From assembly GCA_030150405.1 (NCBI GenBank), contig JASLFU010000033.1, positions 1 to 64,000 on the forward strand: 64,000 nt of DNA. The letters run 5' to 3'. Below, in pieces: positions 17,944 to 26,532 of this stretch. The stretch's first letter is position 1. Every line of letters starts with the position of its first letter. This DNA comes from Ignatzschineria sp. (GTDB taxonomy: Bacteria; Pseudomonadota; Gammaproteobacteria; Cardiobacteriales; Wohlfahrtiimonadaceae). Below the pieces are notes generated by a model that saw only the letters and a list, made by a program, of their open reading frames with translations, searched no databases and was not told where the DNA came from. The position numbers and the translations under genes were made by a program.

Positions 17944-19011
17944 TTGGCATTTATCGGTAAAATAATTCAGACCTTTTTTCGTTATCTTCTCTCAAAAGCG
18001 ATGATGATAGGATTCTTGATTCTCCTTTTGGGAGCGATTTTCGTGGTGACGAAAGATCTTGAAGATTTTCTGGAAACCCCTGTAACACTTCCTGAAGATG
18101 GGCTGATTTTAGATGTAACACCGGGGATGTCGATCGATCAGGTGGCGACAAAATTGCGGGGACAAAATATTATCCGCAATGCGCTCTATTTCAAGTGGTT
18201 TGCCCGATTAACCGGGCAGGCGACTCAATTAAAGGTTGGGGAGTATGCCTTAAAACCCACACTCTATCCTCGAGAGTTGCTCTCGATTATTACTAGTGGG
18301 CGAGTGCTTCAATATGATTTTACAATTATTGAGGGCTGGAACTTTACGCAACTTCGGCAAGCTTTGGAAAAATCGCCTCACATTAATCAGACGCTTAAAG
18401 GCTTAAGTCATGAAGAGGTGATGACCGCCATCGGTTTAGAGGGGAAACCCTATGAGGGCTACTTTTTACCAGATACTTATTTCTTTCCGAAAAATTATAC
18501 CGATGCTGATCTGCTGCGGAGAAGTTATGAAGCGATGCGTGTAGTGGTGGATAAAGCTTGGCATGAGCGGCAACCGGGGTTGCCGATTCGGAATCGCAAG
18601 GAGCTTTTAACCTTAGCCTCTATTATTGAGAAGGAGACTGGGATTCCTTCTGAGCGCCGAGAAATAGCTGGAGTTTTTGTTCGTAGGCTGCAAAAGGGAA
18701 TGCGTCTTCAAACAGATCCCACTGTTATTTATGGTTTAGGAGAGAATTACCGGGGTGTGATCTACCGGAGCGATCTGCAGCGGGATACTCCTTATAACAC
18801 CTATACAAGGGATGGACTGCCTCCAACGCCAATTGCGATGCCTAGTCGAGAGGCGATCTTTGCAGCTGTCAATCCAAGTCCCGGGACAACACTCTATTTT
18901 GTTGCAAAAGGGGATGGCTCAGGGGAGCATGTTTTTACCTCAACTTTAGAGGCGCACAACCGAGCCGTAGCTGAGTATCGCAAGCGTATACGTAATGGTT
19001 CGCAGGAATAA
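17944..19011 (+). CDS. mltG: Endolytic peptidoglycan transglycosylase MltG
   Basis: MltG (YceG) is an inner-membrane lytic transglycosylase that cuts nascent glycan strands and is thought to set glycan length. The 355-residue protein has one membrane helix (residues 20-35), a LysM-like region and the YceG catalytic domain with the glutamate in ASIIEKETG and the segments LQTDPTVIYG and YNTYTRDGLPPTPI. The start is TTG at 17944, supported by GAGG 7 nt upstream; the first in-frame ATG at 18001 would remove part of the cytoplasmic tail. It sits between fabF and tmk; pabC, often found here, is absent. Confidence 0.94.
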   Translation: MAFIGKIIQTFFRYLLSKAMMIGFLILLLGAIFVVTKDLEDFLETPVTLPEDGLILDVTPGMSIDQVATKLRGQNIIRNALYFKWFARLTGQATQLKVGEYALKPTLYPRELLSIITSGRVLQYDFTIIEGWNFTQLRQALEKSPHINQTLKGLSHEEVMTAIGLEGKPYEGYFLPDTYFFPKNYTDADLLRRSYEAMRVVVDKAWHERQPGLPIRNRKELLTLASIIEKETGIPSERREIAGVFVRRLQKGMRLQTDPTVIYGLGENYRGVIYRSDLQRDTPYNTYTRDGLPPTPIAMPSREAIFAAVNPSPGTTLYFVAKGDGSGEHVFTSTLEAHNRAVAEYRKRIRNGSQE

Positions 19012-19069
19012 ACTCTCTTAAACACGATCTTATTTGTGCTAAATTACTCCCGTTATAGTGAGAATTTTA

Positions 19070-19762
19070 ATGAGCTCTAAATTGATACATTCAAATCCGC
19101 AAAATATGAATACCTCTTTACGCCCTCCTCAACGAGGGCGTTTTATCACTTTTGAAGGCACAGAAGGGGGCGGTAAAAGTACCCAGATCGCCTTGGTGCA
19201 ATCTGCTCTTGAAGCTCTAGGGCTCGAAGTCATTGTTACTCGGGAGCCAGGGGGAACAGAGCTTAGTGAAAAGATTCGTGATCTGCTCTTGACGGAAGAG
19301 ATGCATGAAAATACAGAATTGCTGTTGATGTTTGCCGCCCGATCCGAGCATGTTGAGAAGGTGATTAAGCCCGCGCTTAGTGCCGGGAAATGGGTGCTTT
19401 CGGATCGCTTTACAGAGTCGAGCTATGCCTATCAAGGTTATGGACGAGGTGTGGATCTTGATAAGATTGCGCAACTAGAGCGATTGGTACAGGGAAGTCT
19501 ACGACCCGATATAACTTTTTGGTTTGATCTACCCATTGAGATGGGGATGAAGCGAGTTAGAAGACGCGCAGCAAGTGATCGTTTTGAGCAGGAGCAGATG
19601 GCTTTTTTTGAGCGGGTAGTATCAGGTTTTGCTCAATTGGCAAAAGCGCGTCCTGAACAATTTGTTCGAATTGATGCTAAACAGTCGATAGAAGAGCTTA
19701 ATCAAAATATTATGGCAGAGATAGAGCGTAGATTAGCTCCGCTCTCCATTGCAGAAAAGTAG
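19070..19762 (+). CDS. tmk: Thymidylate kinase
   Basis: Phosphorylates dTMP to dTDP for DNA synthesis. The protein has the P-loop FEGTEGGGKST, the DR(Y/F) motif in SDRFTESSYAYQG and the TREPGGTELSEKIRDLLL substrate segment. The start is uncertain: GTG at 19058, ATG at 19070 and ATG at 19106 are all in frame, none with a strong ribosome site. I give 19070 (230 residues); 19106 would fit the family's usual start closer to the P-loop. It is followed 8 bp later by holB. Confidence 0.93.
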   Translation: MSSKLIHSNPQNMNTSLRPPQRGRFITFEGTEGGGKSTQIALVQSALEALGLEVIVTREPGGTELSEKIRDLLLTEEMHENTELLLMFAARSEHVEKVIKPALSAGKWVLSDRFTESSYAYQGYGRGVDLDKIAQLERLVQGSLRPDITFWFDLPIEMGMKRVRRRAASDRFEQEQMAFFERVVSGFAQLAKARPEQFVRIDAKQSIEELNQNIMAEIERRLAPLSIAEK

Positions 19763-19770
19763 GGTAGAGC

Positions 19771-20769
19771 ATGGCAAAAGAGTTACAACAGCGAGAGGCG
19801 GAGCGAGCGGAACGCAATAAGGCTCAGCAACTCTATCAGCAGGCGAAGTGGTTGCAGCATCAATTTTTGCCGATCGCATCTCGTTATCGTGGAGAAAATC
19901 CTCCTCATGCGCTCTTAATCACAGGGCGAGAGGGGTTGGGAAAGTCCCTTTTAGCAGAGTCTGTGGTAGCTTCGATTCTCTGTTTTACCCCTCAAGAGGG
20001 GCGGCCTTGTGGAGCATGCCAGAGCTGTTTGTGGTTAGCGGGGGGCTTTCATCCAGATCTTTATAAGATCGATGAAGAGGGGGAGATCAAGGTTGATACC
20101 ATCCGCAAGATCCATCATTTTACGCAGATTACCGCAGAAGCGAAGGGTAAGATCATTCTGATTCAAAATGCAGATCGTATGAATATTAATGCGGCTAATA
20201 GTCTCCTTAAGGTTTTGGAGGAGCCGCCTGCCCGAGTCTACTTTATTTTAGTGAGCAGTGAGCCTGAAAAACTACCGATTACAGTGAGAAGTCGTTGCCA
20301 ACTTCATGAAGTACCTTCACCAGATTTAGAGCAGATTTTACAGTTTTTAGAGCCCTATATTTTAGAAGAGAGTGATCGAATTGAATTGGCGGAGTTGAGT
20401 TTTCATGCTCCTTTTAAGGTCTTAGAGTACTTAGAGCAAGGCTATCTCCAGAATCGCGATCAGCTATTATTAAGCGTTACTCAGCTATTTCGGCGTGAAG
20501 GAGAGATGCCTAAATTGATCAATGATCTCCTTAAAGAGCAGGAGTCTTTACTGTTTGATCTGCTATTTTTTCTATTAAATGCATCTTTTAAGCCGGAGAT
20601 GGCTCAAAAGTTGCCCCGATTAGCGGGAATTTTTAAGATTCTTGCCCACTTTTCCCCACAGCATCGTATTCTGCAATATGAAAAACTGATTGAAGTTGAA
20701 CGCTTAAGAACAACACAAACTAATCTAGCTTGGGAGTTAGAGGCGTGGTTTACACTCTTTTGCCGTTAA
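19771..20769 (+). CDS. holB: DNA polymerase III subunit delta'
   Basis: Delta' is a stationary part of the clamp-loader complex that places the beta clamp on DNA. The 332-residue protein shows a P-loop-like GREGLGKS, the zinc-binding PCGACQSC region, the segment NSLLKVLEEPP and the SRC motif (VRSRCQLHEV) whose arginine acts as the finger in the complex. It is the last gene of fabF-mltG-tmk-holB and is followed by a strong terminator. pilZ and tatD, often next, are absent here. Confidence 0.92.
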   Translation: MAKELQQREAERAERNKAQQLYQQAKWLQHQFLPIASRYRGENPPHALLITGREGLGKSLLAESVVASILCFTPQEGRPCGACQSCLWLAGGFHPDLYKIDEEGEIKVDTIRKIHHFTQITAEAKGKIILIQNADRMNINAANSLLKVLEEPPARVYFILVSSEPEKLPITVRSRCQLHEVPSPDLEQILQFLEPYILEESDRIELAELSFHAPFKVLEYLEQGYLQNRDQLLLSVTQLFRREGEMPKLINDLLKEQESLLFDLLFFLLNASFKPEMAQKLPRLAGIFKILAHFSPQHRILQYEKLIEVERLRTTQTNLAWELEAWFTLFCR

Positions 20770-20821
20770 TATTGAGGCTTTTGAGCGCCAATATTTGTAA
20801 ATGATAGCCAGGCTAAATAAA

Positions 20822-20857
20822 AAACCGCAATCAATCGATATGGATTGCGGTTTTTTA
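20822..20857. terminator. Bidirectional terminator between holB and the M48 protease gene
   Basis: An 11-bp stem (AAACCGCAATC with GATTGCGGTTT) surrounds a 10-base loop. A run of Ts follows on the plus strand and a run of As precedes it, so it can serve both the plus-strand holB transcript and the convergent minus-strand gene. Confidence 0.88.
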
Positions 20858-20915
20858 TGAGGTAATTGTGAGCGAGTGTGGGTATCTCGAATGGTTTACT
20901 CTATACGCTTAACAC

Positions 20916-21713
20916 TTACTTTTTATAGAAATGGGCTACTTTGGGGATTTGCCGTTGTAATTCTGCTGCTCGATCTGGTCCTGCTGGGTGGGTGGAGAGA
21001 ATCGATGCACCGCTGCCCCCTAGGCTCGACATCTTCTCCCAAAGGGTTACAGAAGCTTCAGGGTTGTATCCTGCTCGCGCCATAAGCTCAAGCCCGATAA
21101 TATCGGCTTCTGTCTCCATTTTGCGAGAGAAGGGGAGCGAGAATGCGAGTTCGCCTGCTTGTTGCAATAGGGTATCTCCTACGCTTCCTAAGCCGGCAAT
21201 AGAAGAGATAATGGAGAGGCTGCTCGATTTAAGCAGCTCTTGTGAAACGCTCTCCCGGCTATGTTCCCGTAAAACGTGGGCCATTTCATGCCCAATAATG
21301 GCCGCGATCTCATCGTCGGAGAGTTTAAGGCGCTCAATAATACCAGTATAGATCACCATCTTGCCGCCAGGCATGGCAAAGGCATTGACCTCGTTGCTCT
21401 TAATAACATTAATTTCCCAATTAAAGTTTTGGGCGTCGGGTCTAAAAACAGTGGTATGGGGGAGAAGGCGCTTAAATACTCGATCGACACGTTTTGCATT
21501 GTTAGAGGTGGTGTCCACTTGTCCTTTAGTTTTTGCGCCTTGAATCACTTGGCGATATTGCTGATCCGCCTGGGCGTTAAGCTCTTCGGCGGGAATGAGC
21601 TGTAGTTGTGAGCGATTGACGCCTGTTAAACCCGAGGTGGTGGTGCTTGAGCACGCTGCAATAAAGAGCATCGCAGCTGCAAGTGTAGTGATTTTTGTGA
21701 TTAAAGTTTTCAT
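20916..21713 (-). CDS. M48 family metalloprotease, lipoprotein (LoiP/YggG-like)
   Basis: Probable periplasmic zinc metalloprotease attached to the outer membrane. The 265-residue protein has a lipoprotein signal ending in FIAACSS, and the zinc motif HEMAHVLREH with the third ligand likely the glutamate in ETEADIIGLELMARAGYNP. The segment NEVNAFAMPGGKMVIYTGI is typical of the M48B group. Related E. coli proteins LoiP and BepA act in envelope quality control, but I cannot assign either name. It is transcribed alone, convergent with holB and divergent from the pilin gene. Confidence 0.92.
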   Translation of the reverse strand: MKTLITKITTLAAAMLFIAACSSTTTSGLTGVNRSQLQLIPAEELNAQADQQYRQVIQGAKTKGQVDTTSNNAKRVDRVFKRLLPHTTVFRPDAQNFNWEINVIKSNEVNAFAMPGGKMVIYTGIIERLKLSDDEIAAIIGHEMAHVLREHSRESVSQELLKSSSLSIISSIAGLGSVGDTLLQQAGELAFSLPFSRKMETEADIIGLELMARAGYNPEASVTLWEKMSSLGGSGASILSTHPAGPDRAAELQRQIPKVAHFYKK

Positions 21714-21898
21714 TAAAGTTCCTATAAATGGTTATTGAGCTTATGCTTTATAGATTCAATATTTAGGAATTATATCGCATATCGTTAAACTTTTAGAATA
21801 GAAGATCCCATTGGCTTTTATTCGCTATTTACATTTTTAGGTTTTATCTGTAACTTATTGAATCTTCGTTGTTTTTGTTCTTTTTGTTGGGAGGCGAA

Positions 21899-22399
21899 AT
21901 GCTTAAATCAATAAGAGATAAAGCTCAATTATGGCGAATGAATCAGGAGAGGCCACTATCCTCGGAGGCGGGCTTTAGTTTAATTGAACTTTTAATTGTT
22001 TTAGCGCTCATTGCGGTATTGAGTATGTTTGGGATGCCGATCTATCGAAATTATCTCCAAAGTGCCCATGTTACAGAGGGAATGAATCTTGCAAGTGGCG
22101 CAAAAATGGAGCTTGAGCTCTATTATATGATGAACGGTCGCTGGCCGAGTCAATCTGAGGGAAATGAGGATTTAGGTCTTCCTAAAGCAGAAGAGATTAC
22201 AGGTAGTGCGGTGCAATCTGTAGCAATAAAGGGAGGCGAGATCGAAATTCTCTATAACGAAAAAGTGACGACAGAGAGCGGAAGCGGGCAAGGTACTATT
22301 CGTTTAATCGCAGATGGTACTGAAGGGGGCTCGATTCATTGGAGATGTATGGGGAGAAACATTCCAGAAAAGTCGCTTCCGAAAGAGTGTCGCCCTTGA
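21899..22399 (+). CDS. Type IV pilin (PilA-like major or minor pilin)
   Basis: Pilin subunit precursor of 166 residues. It has a 25-residue leader ending in glycine, then FSLIELLIVLALIAVLSMF with the essential Glu at mature position 5, the alpha-1 segment YRNYLQSAHVTEGMNLASGAK, and a C-terminal disulfide loop (C150 and C164, 13 residues between). The leader is long for a type IVa pilin; an internal Met at residue 14 would give a 12-residue leader. The ATG at 21899 has GGGAGG 4-5 nt upstream. A strong terminator follows the gene. Its peptidase and platform genes lie about 9 kb upstream (12.9-13.7 kb). Confidence 0.9.
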   Translation: MLKSIRDKAQLWRMNQERPLSSEAGFSLIELLIVLALIAVLSMFGMPIYRNYLQSAHVTEGMNLASGAKMELELYYMMNGRWPSQSEGNEDLGLPKAEEITGSAVQSVAIKGGEIEILYNEKVTTESGSGQGTIRLIADGTEGGSIHWRCMGRNIPEKSLPKECRP

Positions 22400-22460
22400 T
22401 AAGTCCTCTTTTTTTATAAATTGACGTTCGCAAAAAGATAGCGAAATTTAGGCAGTTTTC

Positions 22461-22506
22461 CAGGCTTTAAATCCCAATTATGGTATGATTTAAAGCCTGT
22501 TTTTTA
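22461..22506 (+). terminator. Strong terminator after the pilin gene
   Basis: A perfect 13-bp stem (CAGGCTTTAAATC with GATTTAAAGCCTG) with a 13-base loop is followed by seven Ts. It ends only about 30 bp before the next gene, so that gene is probably read only by leakage or from a promoter inside this region. Confidence 0.9.
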
Positions 22507-22537
22507 CTTTAGTAAATTATAACAAGAGGCTTTACGG

Positions 22538-22966
22538 GTGGCATATCGGCGTTTTTTGGCAAAAATTAAAACGGAATATCTCCTTATTTGGGTAGGTGTG
22601 ATTTTAATGGGAGTTATTGCCCTCATTGCCTATCAAGATTATAGTGCTCGCAAGAAGATCGATAAGGATCTTGAGCTTGCTGAGAGCATTGTTCAAGAAG
22701 TTGCGATTAGTTTTAACGAGGCCGATTTAGCAGAAGAAGTTCAGGTTACCGATGAGTATCTTCGCAGCCGAAGTGACCGAATTGAGCGGATTATCATTAC
22801 CCCAAAGCGGGAGATAGCGGTCTACTTTAAGGAAGATGTTGTGAATTCGAAAGAAAACTCCATCGTTATGCATTATCTCTCTATTGATGATCTACGTCGT
22901 AGCCGCTTTACATGTCTAGAAGGAAATTTACGGGAGCGCATTCGTCCTTTTCATTGTCGAAAGTAG
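22538..22966 (+). CDS. Pilin-like membrane protein with degenerate leader
   Basis: A 142-residue protein with one hydrophobic helix (about residues 14-31). It aligns by eye with the upstream pilin: Glu13 lies 19 residues before YQDY, just as Glu5 of the mature pilin lies 19 residues before YRNY. The cysteine pair at the C-terminus (C126 and C140) has the same 13-residue spacing as the pilin. The prepilin peptidase site is degenerate, with Ala and Lys at the -1 and +1 positions instead of Gly and Phe. The start is GTG at 22538 with AAGAGG upstream. I read it as a diverged pilin relative, function unknown; a plain bitopic membrane protein is the alternative. Confidence 0.75.
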   Translation: MAYRRFLAKIKTEYLLIWVGVILMGVIALIAYQDYSARKKIDKDLELAESIVQEVAISFNEADLAEEVQVTDEYLRSRSDRIERIIITPKREIAVYFKEDVVNSKENSIVMHYLSIDDLRRSRFTCLEGNLRERIRPFHCRK

Positions 22967-23139
22967 TCGGTGAGGGACGGTTATTTAAAATAAGCACGGC
23001 AAACTACACAAATATGATAAAAGTTTGTTTGTTCCCCATTCTCCCACTATTCCCCTTTTCTTGAAGAGAGATTGTCTCAAACTCTAGTAAAGCTGCGGAA
23101 GTAGCCATTTTTATAAGAAAATAGAGTCTAAATTTTAAG

Positions 23140-23162
23140 AGAGCCGAAAGGCTCTTTTTTTA
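23140..23162 (+). terminator. Terminator upstream of the dcw cluster
   Basis: AGAGCC-GAAA-GGCTCT with a stable GAAA tetraloop, followed by seven Ts. It should end the transcript of the pilin-like gene and insulate the division cluster. Confidence 0.88.
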
Positions 23163-23178
23163 TATCTTTAAAAAAGTT

Positions 23179-23208
23179 GTGGGGGAAAGTGGGGGAAAGT
23201 GGTAAAAA
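23179..23208 (+). promoter_or_regulatory. MraZ-type operator: three 10-bp direct repeats
   Basis: Three consecutive 10-base units begin at 23179, 23189 and 23199: two copies of GTGGGGGAAA and one GTGGTAAAAA. This matches the MraZ box pattern of G-rich pentamers separated by five bases that controls dcw clusters in E. coli and mollicutes. A TATAAA hexamer at 23213-23218 just downstream could be the -10 element. rsmH starts 52 bases after the repeats and no mraZ gene is present here. Confidence 0.75.
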
Positions 23209-23260
23209 TTGTTATAAAGGTGTAATATCTAATCAGCATTAAAAATTTATAAGGTAAATT

Positions 23261-24196
23261 GTGATTAAAAAGAGCCCGAAACATATCAGTGTTCTCTTAG
23301 AGGAATCGCTCGAAGCGTTGGCTATTAAGCCGGATGGCATCTATTTAGATGCAACCTTTGGGCGGGGTGGGCACTCCCGTGCAATCTTAGAAAGATTGAA
23401 TGAAGAAGGGCATCTTTACGCAATTGACCGAGATTTAACAGCTAAAGCTCATGCAGAAGAGCATTTTTCGCAGGCTCAAAACTTTACTTTTATTCATGGA
23501 GAGATGAGCCGAATGGAATCTCTACTGCACGCCCAAGGGGTAGAAAGGGTCGATGGCATCTTAATGGATATCGGTGTCTCCTCTCCACAACTTGATGAGG
23601 CGGAACGGGGTTTTAGTTTTATGAAAGATGGTCCTCTTGATATGCGCATGGATCAAAGCGCATCGTTTTCGGCAAGAGAGTGGGTGGCGGAAACGCCAGT
23701 TGAAGAGATGATTCGCATCTTTAAAGAGTATGGTGAAGAGCGTTTTTCAACACGAATTGCCCGCGCAATTGAAGCTAAACGAAGAGAAGAGGAGATCACG
23801 ACAACCTTACAGCTTGCAACCATTGTGTCGGATGCGATCCCTTTTAAAGAGGGAAGGATACATCCTGCTACAAGGGTCTTTCAAGCCATTCGAATTGCCG
23901 TTAATGGTGAGTTAGATGAGCTGAAATCGGGTTTAGAGCAAGCTGTAAATTTATTAAGTAAACAGGGGCGTTTAGCGGTTATTAGCTTCCACTCTTTGGA
24001 AGATAGAATCGTTAAACATTTTATGCGCGATAAGTCGGAGGTGAAGGATCTTTTTCCTGATCTTCCTGTTCTTATTACCGATTCAAAGCCGGTACTGAAA
24101 ACGGTGGGGAAAGCGGTACGCGCGTCAAAAGAAGAGTGTGCGGCGAATGTTCGTTCGCGCAGTGCAATTCTTAGGATTGCGGAGAAAATAGAGTGA
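23261..24196 (+). CDS. rsmH: 16S rRNA (cytosine1402-N4)-methyltransferase RsmH
   Basis: Methylates N4 of C1402 in 16S rRNA at the P site (MraW). The 311-residue protein starts with HISVLLEESLEAL, has the SAM-binding LDATFGRGGHSRAIL and the family motifs GVSSPQLDEAERGFSF and RVFQAIRIAVN. The start is GTG at 23261 with AAGG 6-7 nt upstream. It heads this half of the dcw cluster because mraZ is missing, and its end overlaps ftsL by 4 bp. Confidence 0.97.
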   Translation: MIKKSPKHISVLLEESLEALAIKPDGIYLDATFGRGGHSRAILERLNEEGHLYAIDRDLTAKAHAEEHFSQAQNFTFIHGEMSRMESLLHAQGVERVDGILMDIGVSSPQLDEAERGFSFMKDGPLDMRMDQSASFSAREWVAETPVEEMIRIFKEYGEERFSTRIARAIEAKRREEEITTTLQLATIVSDAIPFKEGRIHPATRVFQAIRIAVNGELDELKSGLEQAVNLLSKQGRLAVISFHSLEDRIVKHFMRDKSEVKDLFPDLPVLITDSKPVLKTVGKAVRASKEECAANVRSRSAILRIAEKIE

Positions 24197-24528
24197 GAGC
24201 AAAAGGTTCGAATTTAGCACTATTAATAATTGTAGTTGCCATGGCAATTGCCGTGATTGGTGTCATGCGTGCAGTGGATGTGCAGCGCTCCTATGCGTTA
24301 TGGAATGAGATCGCAGAAGTGACAGCAGAGAATGAATTGCTCGAAAAGGAGTGGAGTAAACTCAAACTCGAAGAGAGCATGTTAGTAACTGCAGCGCTTC
24401 TCGATCAGGAGACTCGTGAGCATTTAGGAATGGTCGTTCCCGATGAAAATGCCGTAGTCTACATTATCGAAGCAGGAACGCAGGGTGAATATGCAGATAT
24501 TTCCGCATCAACTGCGCCCACGCTTTAA
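24193..24528 (+). CDS. ftsL: Cell division protein FtsL
   Basis: Bitopic divisome protein that forms a complex with FtsB and FtsQ and activates FtsWI. The 111-residue protein has a short cytoplasmic end, one membrane helix (about residues 8-25) and a periplasmic leucine-rich coiled coil. The GTG start at 24193 overlaps the rsmH stop (GTGA). Sequence conservation is low; length, topology and position support the call. Confidence 0.92.
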   Translation: MRAKGSNLALLIIVVAMAIAVIGVMRAVDVQRSYALWNEIAEVTAENELLEKEWSKLKLEESMLVTAALLDQETREHLGMVVPDENAVVYIIEAGTQGEYADISASTAPTL

Positions 24529-24669
24529 CAGCGTGTAGTTCTCTCGCTATAGATGATCGGATTTAAGGGCTTTTTAAAAAGTTACGAGAATTTAATGAAG
24601 ACGTTAAATTTAAAAGATAACTTACCATTAACCATCATTAAAGCGGGTTAGATGAATTTATAAAACAGG

Positions 24670-24696
24670 GGGATATCAGGCTATATCTGATATCCC
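24670..24696 (+). other. Hairpin in the ftsL-ftsI gap
   Basis: A 10-bp perfect stem (GGGATATCAG with CTGATATCCC) has a 7-base loop. The bases after it (TTAATCATTCTC) are not a good T-run, so this may be a processing or stability element rather than a terminator. The 232-bp gap around it (24529-24760) holds no convincing gene. Confidence 0.6.
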
Positions 24697-24760
24697 TTAA
24701 TCATTCTCATAGAATGCCAAAGAGATATTTATCTCACTACTTCTTGATAAAAACTGACGT

Positions 24761-26512
24761 ATGAAATTTTTACAAAACATCAAGTTTTCACCGAATATTA
24801 AATTTTCGGAGTGGAAAGATTGGCGCAGAAATCTTGTTTTTGCGCTTTTGGCGTTGGTCGCCATTATCATTTTAGTGAGAGGGTTTTTCCTGCAATATCA
24901 CATGACGGAGTTTCTCTCTGATCAGGGGAATAACCGTTTTGTTCGTAACGTAAAAGTGCCTGCAGTGCGGGGCTCGATTTTAGATCGCAATCATGAGCCG
25001 ATTGCGATGTCTACAGAAGTGCGTTCGATTTGGATCGATCCTAGTATCGTCAGTCAGCATCTCGAGGAGCTCCCTAAGCTAGCTTATCTTCTCGATCGCC
25101 CAGAAGAGGAGCTAAAACAGATTATTTTGGCCCGTAAAAAGGGGCGTTTCTATTGGCTCAAACGGCAGCTTCCTCCTCATTTAGCTGAGCCAATTATGAG
25201 CCTAAAAATCCCCGGTGTTTATGAGCGGGTGGAGTATAAGCGCTACTATCCCGATGCGGAGATCACATCCCATATTTTAGGATTTACCGATATTGATGAT
25301 AATGGTATTGAGGGAATTGAGCTTGCTTATCAAGATTGGTTAAAGGGGGATGATACCCATCGCAGAATCTTAAAAGATGGTCGTAATCGTATTATCAAAA
25401 GCTTTGAGGTTAGCGCTCAAGGTGAAGACTTTAAAGAGAGCCAAGATCTTGTATTAACCATCGATCGTCGTATTCAGATCTCTGCCTACCGAGCTTTAAA
25501 GGCTGCTCTAATCAAACATAAGGCAGAGGCGGGCTCTGTAATTGTTGCAGATGTGAAGACGGGCGATATCTTAGCGATGGTGAATCAACCTGCGGGGAAT
25601 CCCAATCGTTTAAGTGATCGTCATGCGGTATTGCTTAAAAACCGAGCGATTACCGATGTCTTTGAGCCAGGATCGACCGTAAAACCTTTTGTTGTAGCCG
25701 CCGGCTTAGAGTCTGGCAAATGGCGTCCAAATAGCGTGATTAAAACAGGCTGGGGCGGTTATAAAGTGGGTAAAAATCGGATTACGGATGTCTCTAAATC
25801 AGAATCAATGGATGTTACAACGGTAATTACTAAATCGAGTAATATCGGGGTGGTGAAAATTGGGGAGACCTTAGATCCTGAGGTGCTCTATAAAATTTAC
25901 GAAGCCGTAGGTGTGGGCAGTAAGAGTCATCTGCGTTTAGTTGGGGAACAGGAGGGAACGTTAGGGAGTTTAGCTCGCTGGCGCCGTGATCCTTTTGAAT
26001 ACGCTACTAAAACGTTTGGCTACGGTATTAGCGTCAACACTCTTAAACTTGCACAGATGTATACAGTCTTTGGTAATGATGGTGCCTTTAGACCTTTCCG
26101 TATCGTAAAGAGTGATTATTATCCTGAAGCAAAACAGGTCTTTAGCCCTCATGTCGCGCGTCAAGTATTAGAGATGATGGAAACAGCGATGGATCGCTCT
26201 AAAGGGGGAAGTGGTTGGCGTGGGCAGGTACCAAACTTTAGAGTAGCGGGTAAGTCGGGAACGAGTCGAAAAATTATTAATGGCAAATATAGCCCTAATC
26301 ACCACCGTAGCTTTTTTGTCGGGATCGCTCCCGTCACTGAACCTCAATTTGTAATTGCAGTGATGATTGATGAGCCTAAAGAGGGTTATTACGGGGGATT
26401 AGTAGCCGCACCTGTATTTGGTGAAGTGATGCGTAACACATTACGTATTATGGGATCTCGTCCTGACGCTATGCCCGATGCCCCTAAATTACAGTTAATC
26501 TCTAATAATTAA
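24761..26512 (+). CDS. ftsI: Penicillin-binding protein 3, septal transpeptidase FtsI
   Basis: Class B PBP that cross-links septal peptidoglycan with FtsW. The 583-residue protein has one N-terminal membrane helix (about residues 24-44), the RGSILDRNHEPIA motif, and the transpeptidase motifs STVK (S305-K308), SSN in TKSSNIGVVK and KSG in AGKSGTSRK (KSG rather than KTG is normal in PBP3). The N-terminus holds a small imperfect repeat, NIKFSPNIKFS. It is followed 20 bp later by murE. Confidence 0.97.
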   Translation: MKFLQNIKFSPNIKFSEWKDWRRNLVFALLALVAIIILVRGFFLQYHMTEFLSDQGNNRFVRNVKVPAVRGSILDRNHEPIAMSTEVRSIWIDPSIVSQHLEELPKLAYLLDRPEEELKQIILARKKGRFYWLKRQLPPHLAEPIMSLKIPGVYERVEYKRYYPDAEITSHILGFTDIDDNGIEGIELAYQDWLKGDDTHRRILKDGRNRIIKSFEVSAQGEDFKESQDLVLTIDRRIQISAYRALKAALIKHKAEAGSVIVADVKTGDILAMVNQPAGNPNRLSDRHAVLLKNRAITDVFEPGSTVKPFVVAAGLESGKWRPNSVIKTGWGGYKVGKNRITDVSKSESMDVTTVITKSSNIGVVKIGETLDPEVLYKIYEAVGVGSKSHLRLVGEQEGTLGSLARWRRDPFEYATKTFGYGISVNTLKLAQMYTVFGNDGAFRPFRIVKSDYYPEAKQVFSPHVARQVLEMMETAMDRSKGGSGWRGQVPNFRVAGKSGTSRKIINGKYSPNHHRSFFVGIAPVTEPQFVIAVMIDEPKEGYYGGLVAAPVFGEVMRNTLRIMGSRPDAMPDAPKLQLISNN

Positions 26513-26532
26513 TCGAAACTTAAGGATAAGCT

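Noticed and set aside
21811..21826. A GG...GC pair upstream of the pilin gene considered as a sigma-54 promoter
   Set aside because: The spacing between GG and GC is one base short of the required 10 and the flanking bases do not match.
23179..23208. Tandem 10-bp repeats considered as a CRISPR array or satellite
   Set aside because: Only three short units with no spacers; the pattern and place before rsmH fit an MraZ operator.
24553..24651. A 32-residue frame between ftsL and ftsI (starting MIGFKGFLKSY)
   Set aside because: No ribosome-binding site before the ATG, low-complexity AT-rich composition and no recognisable family; more likely chance.
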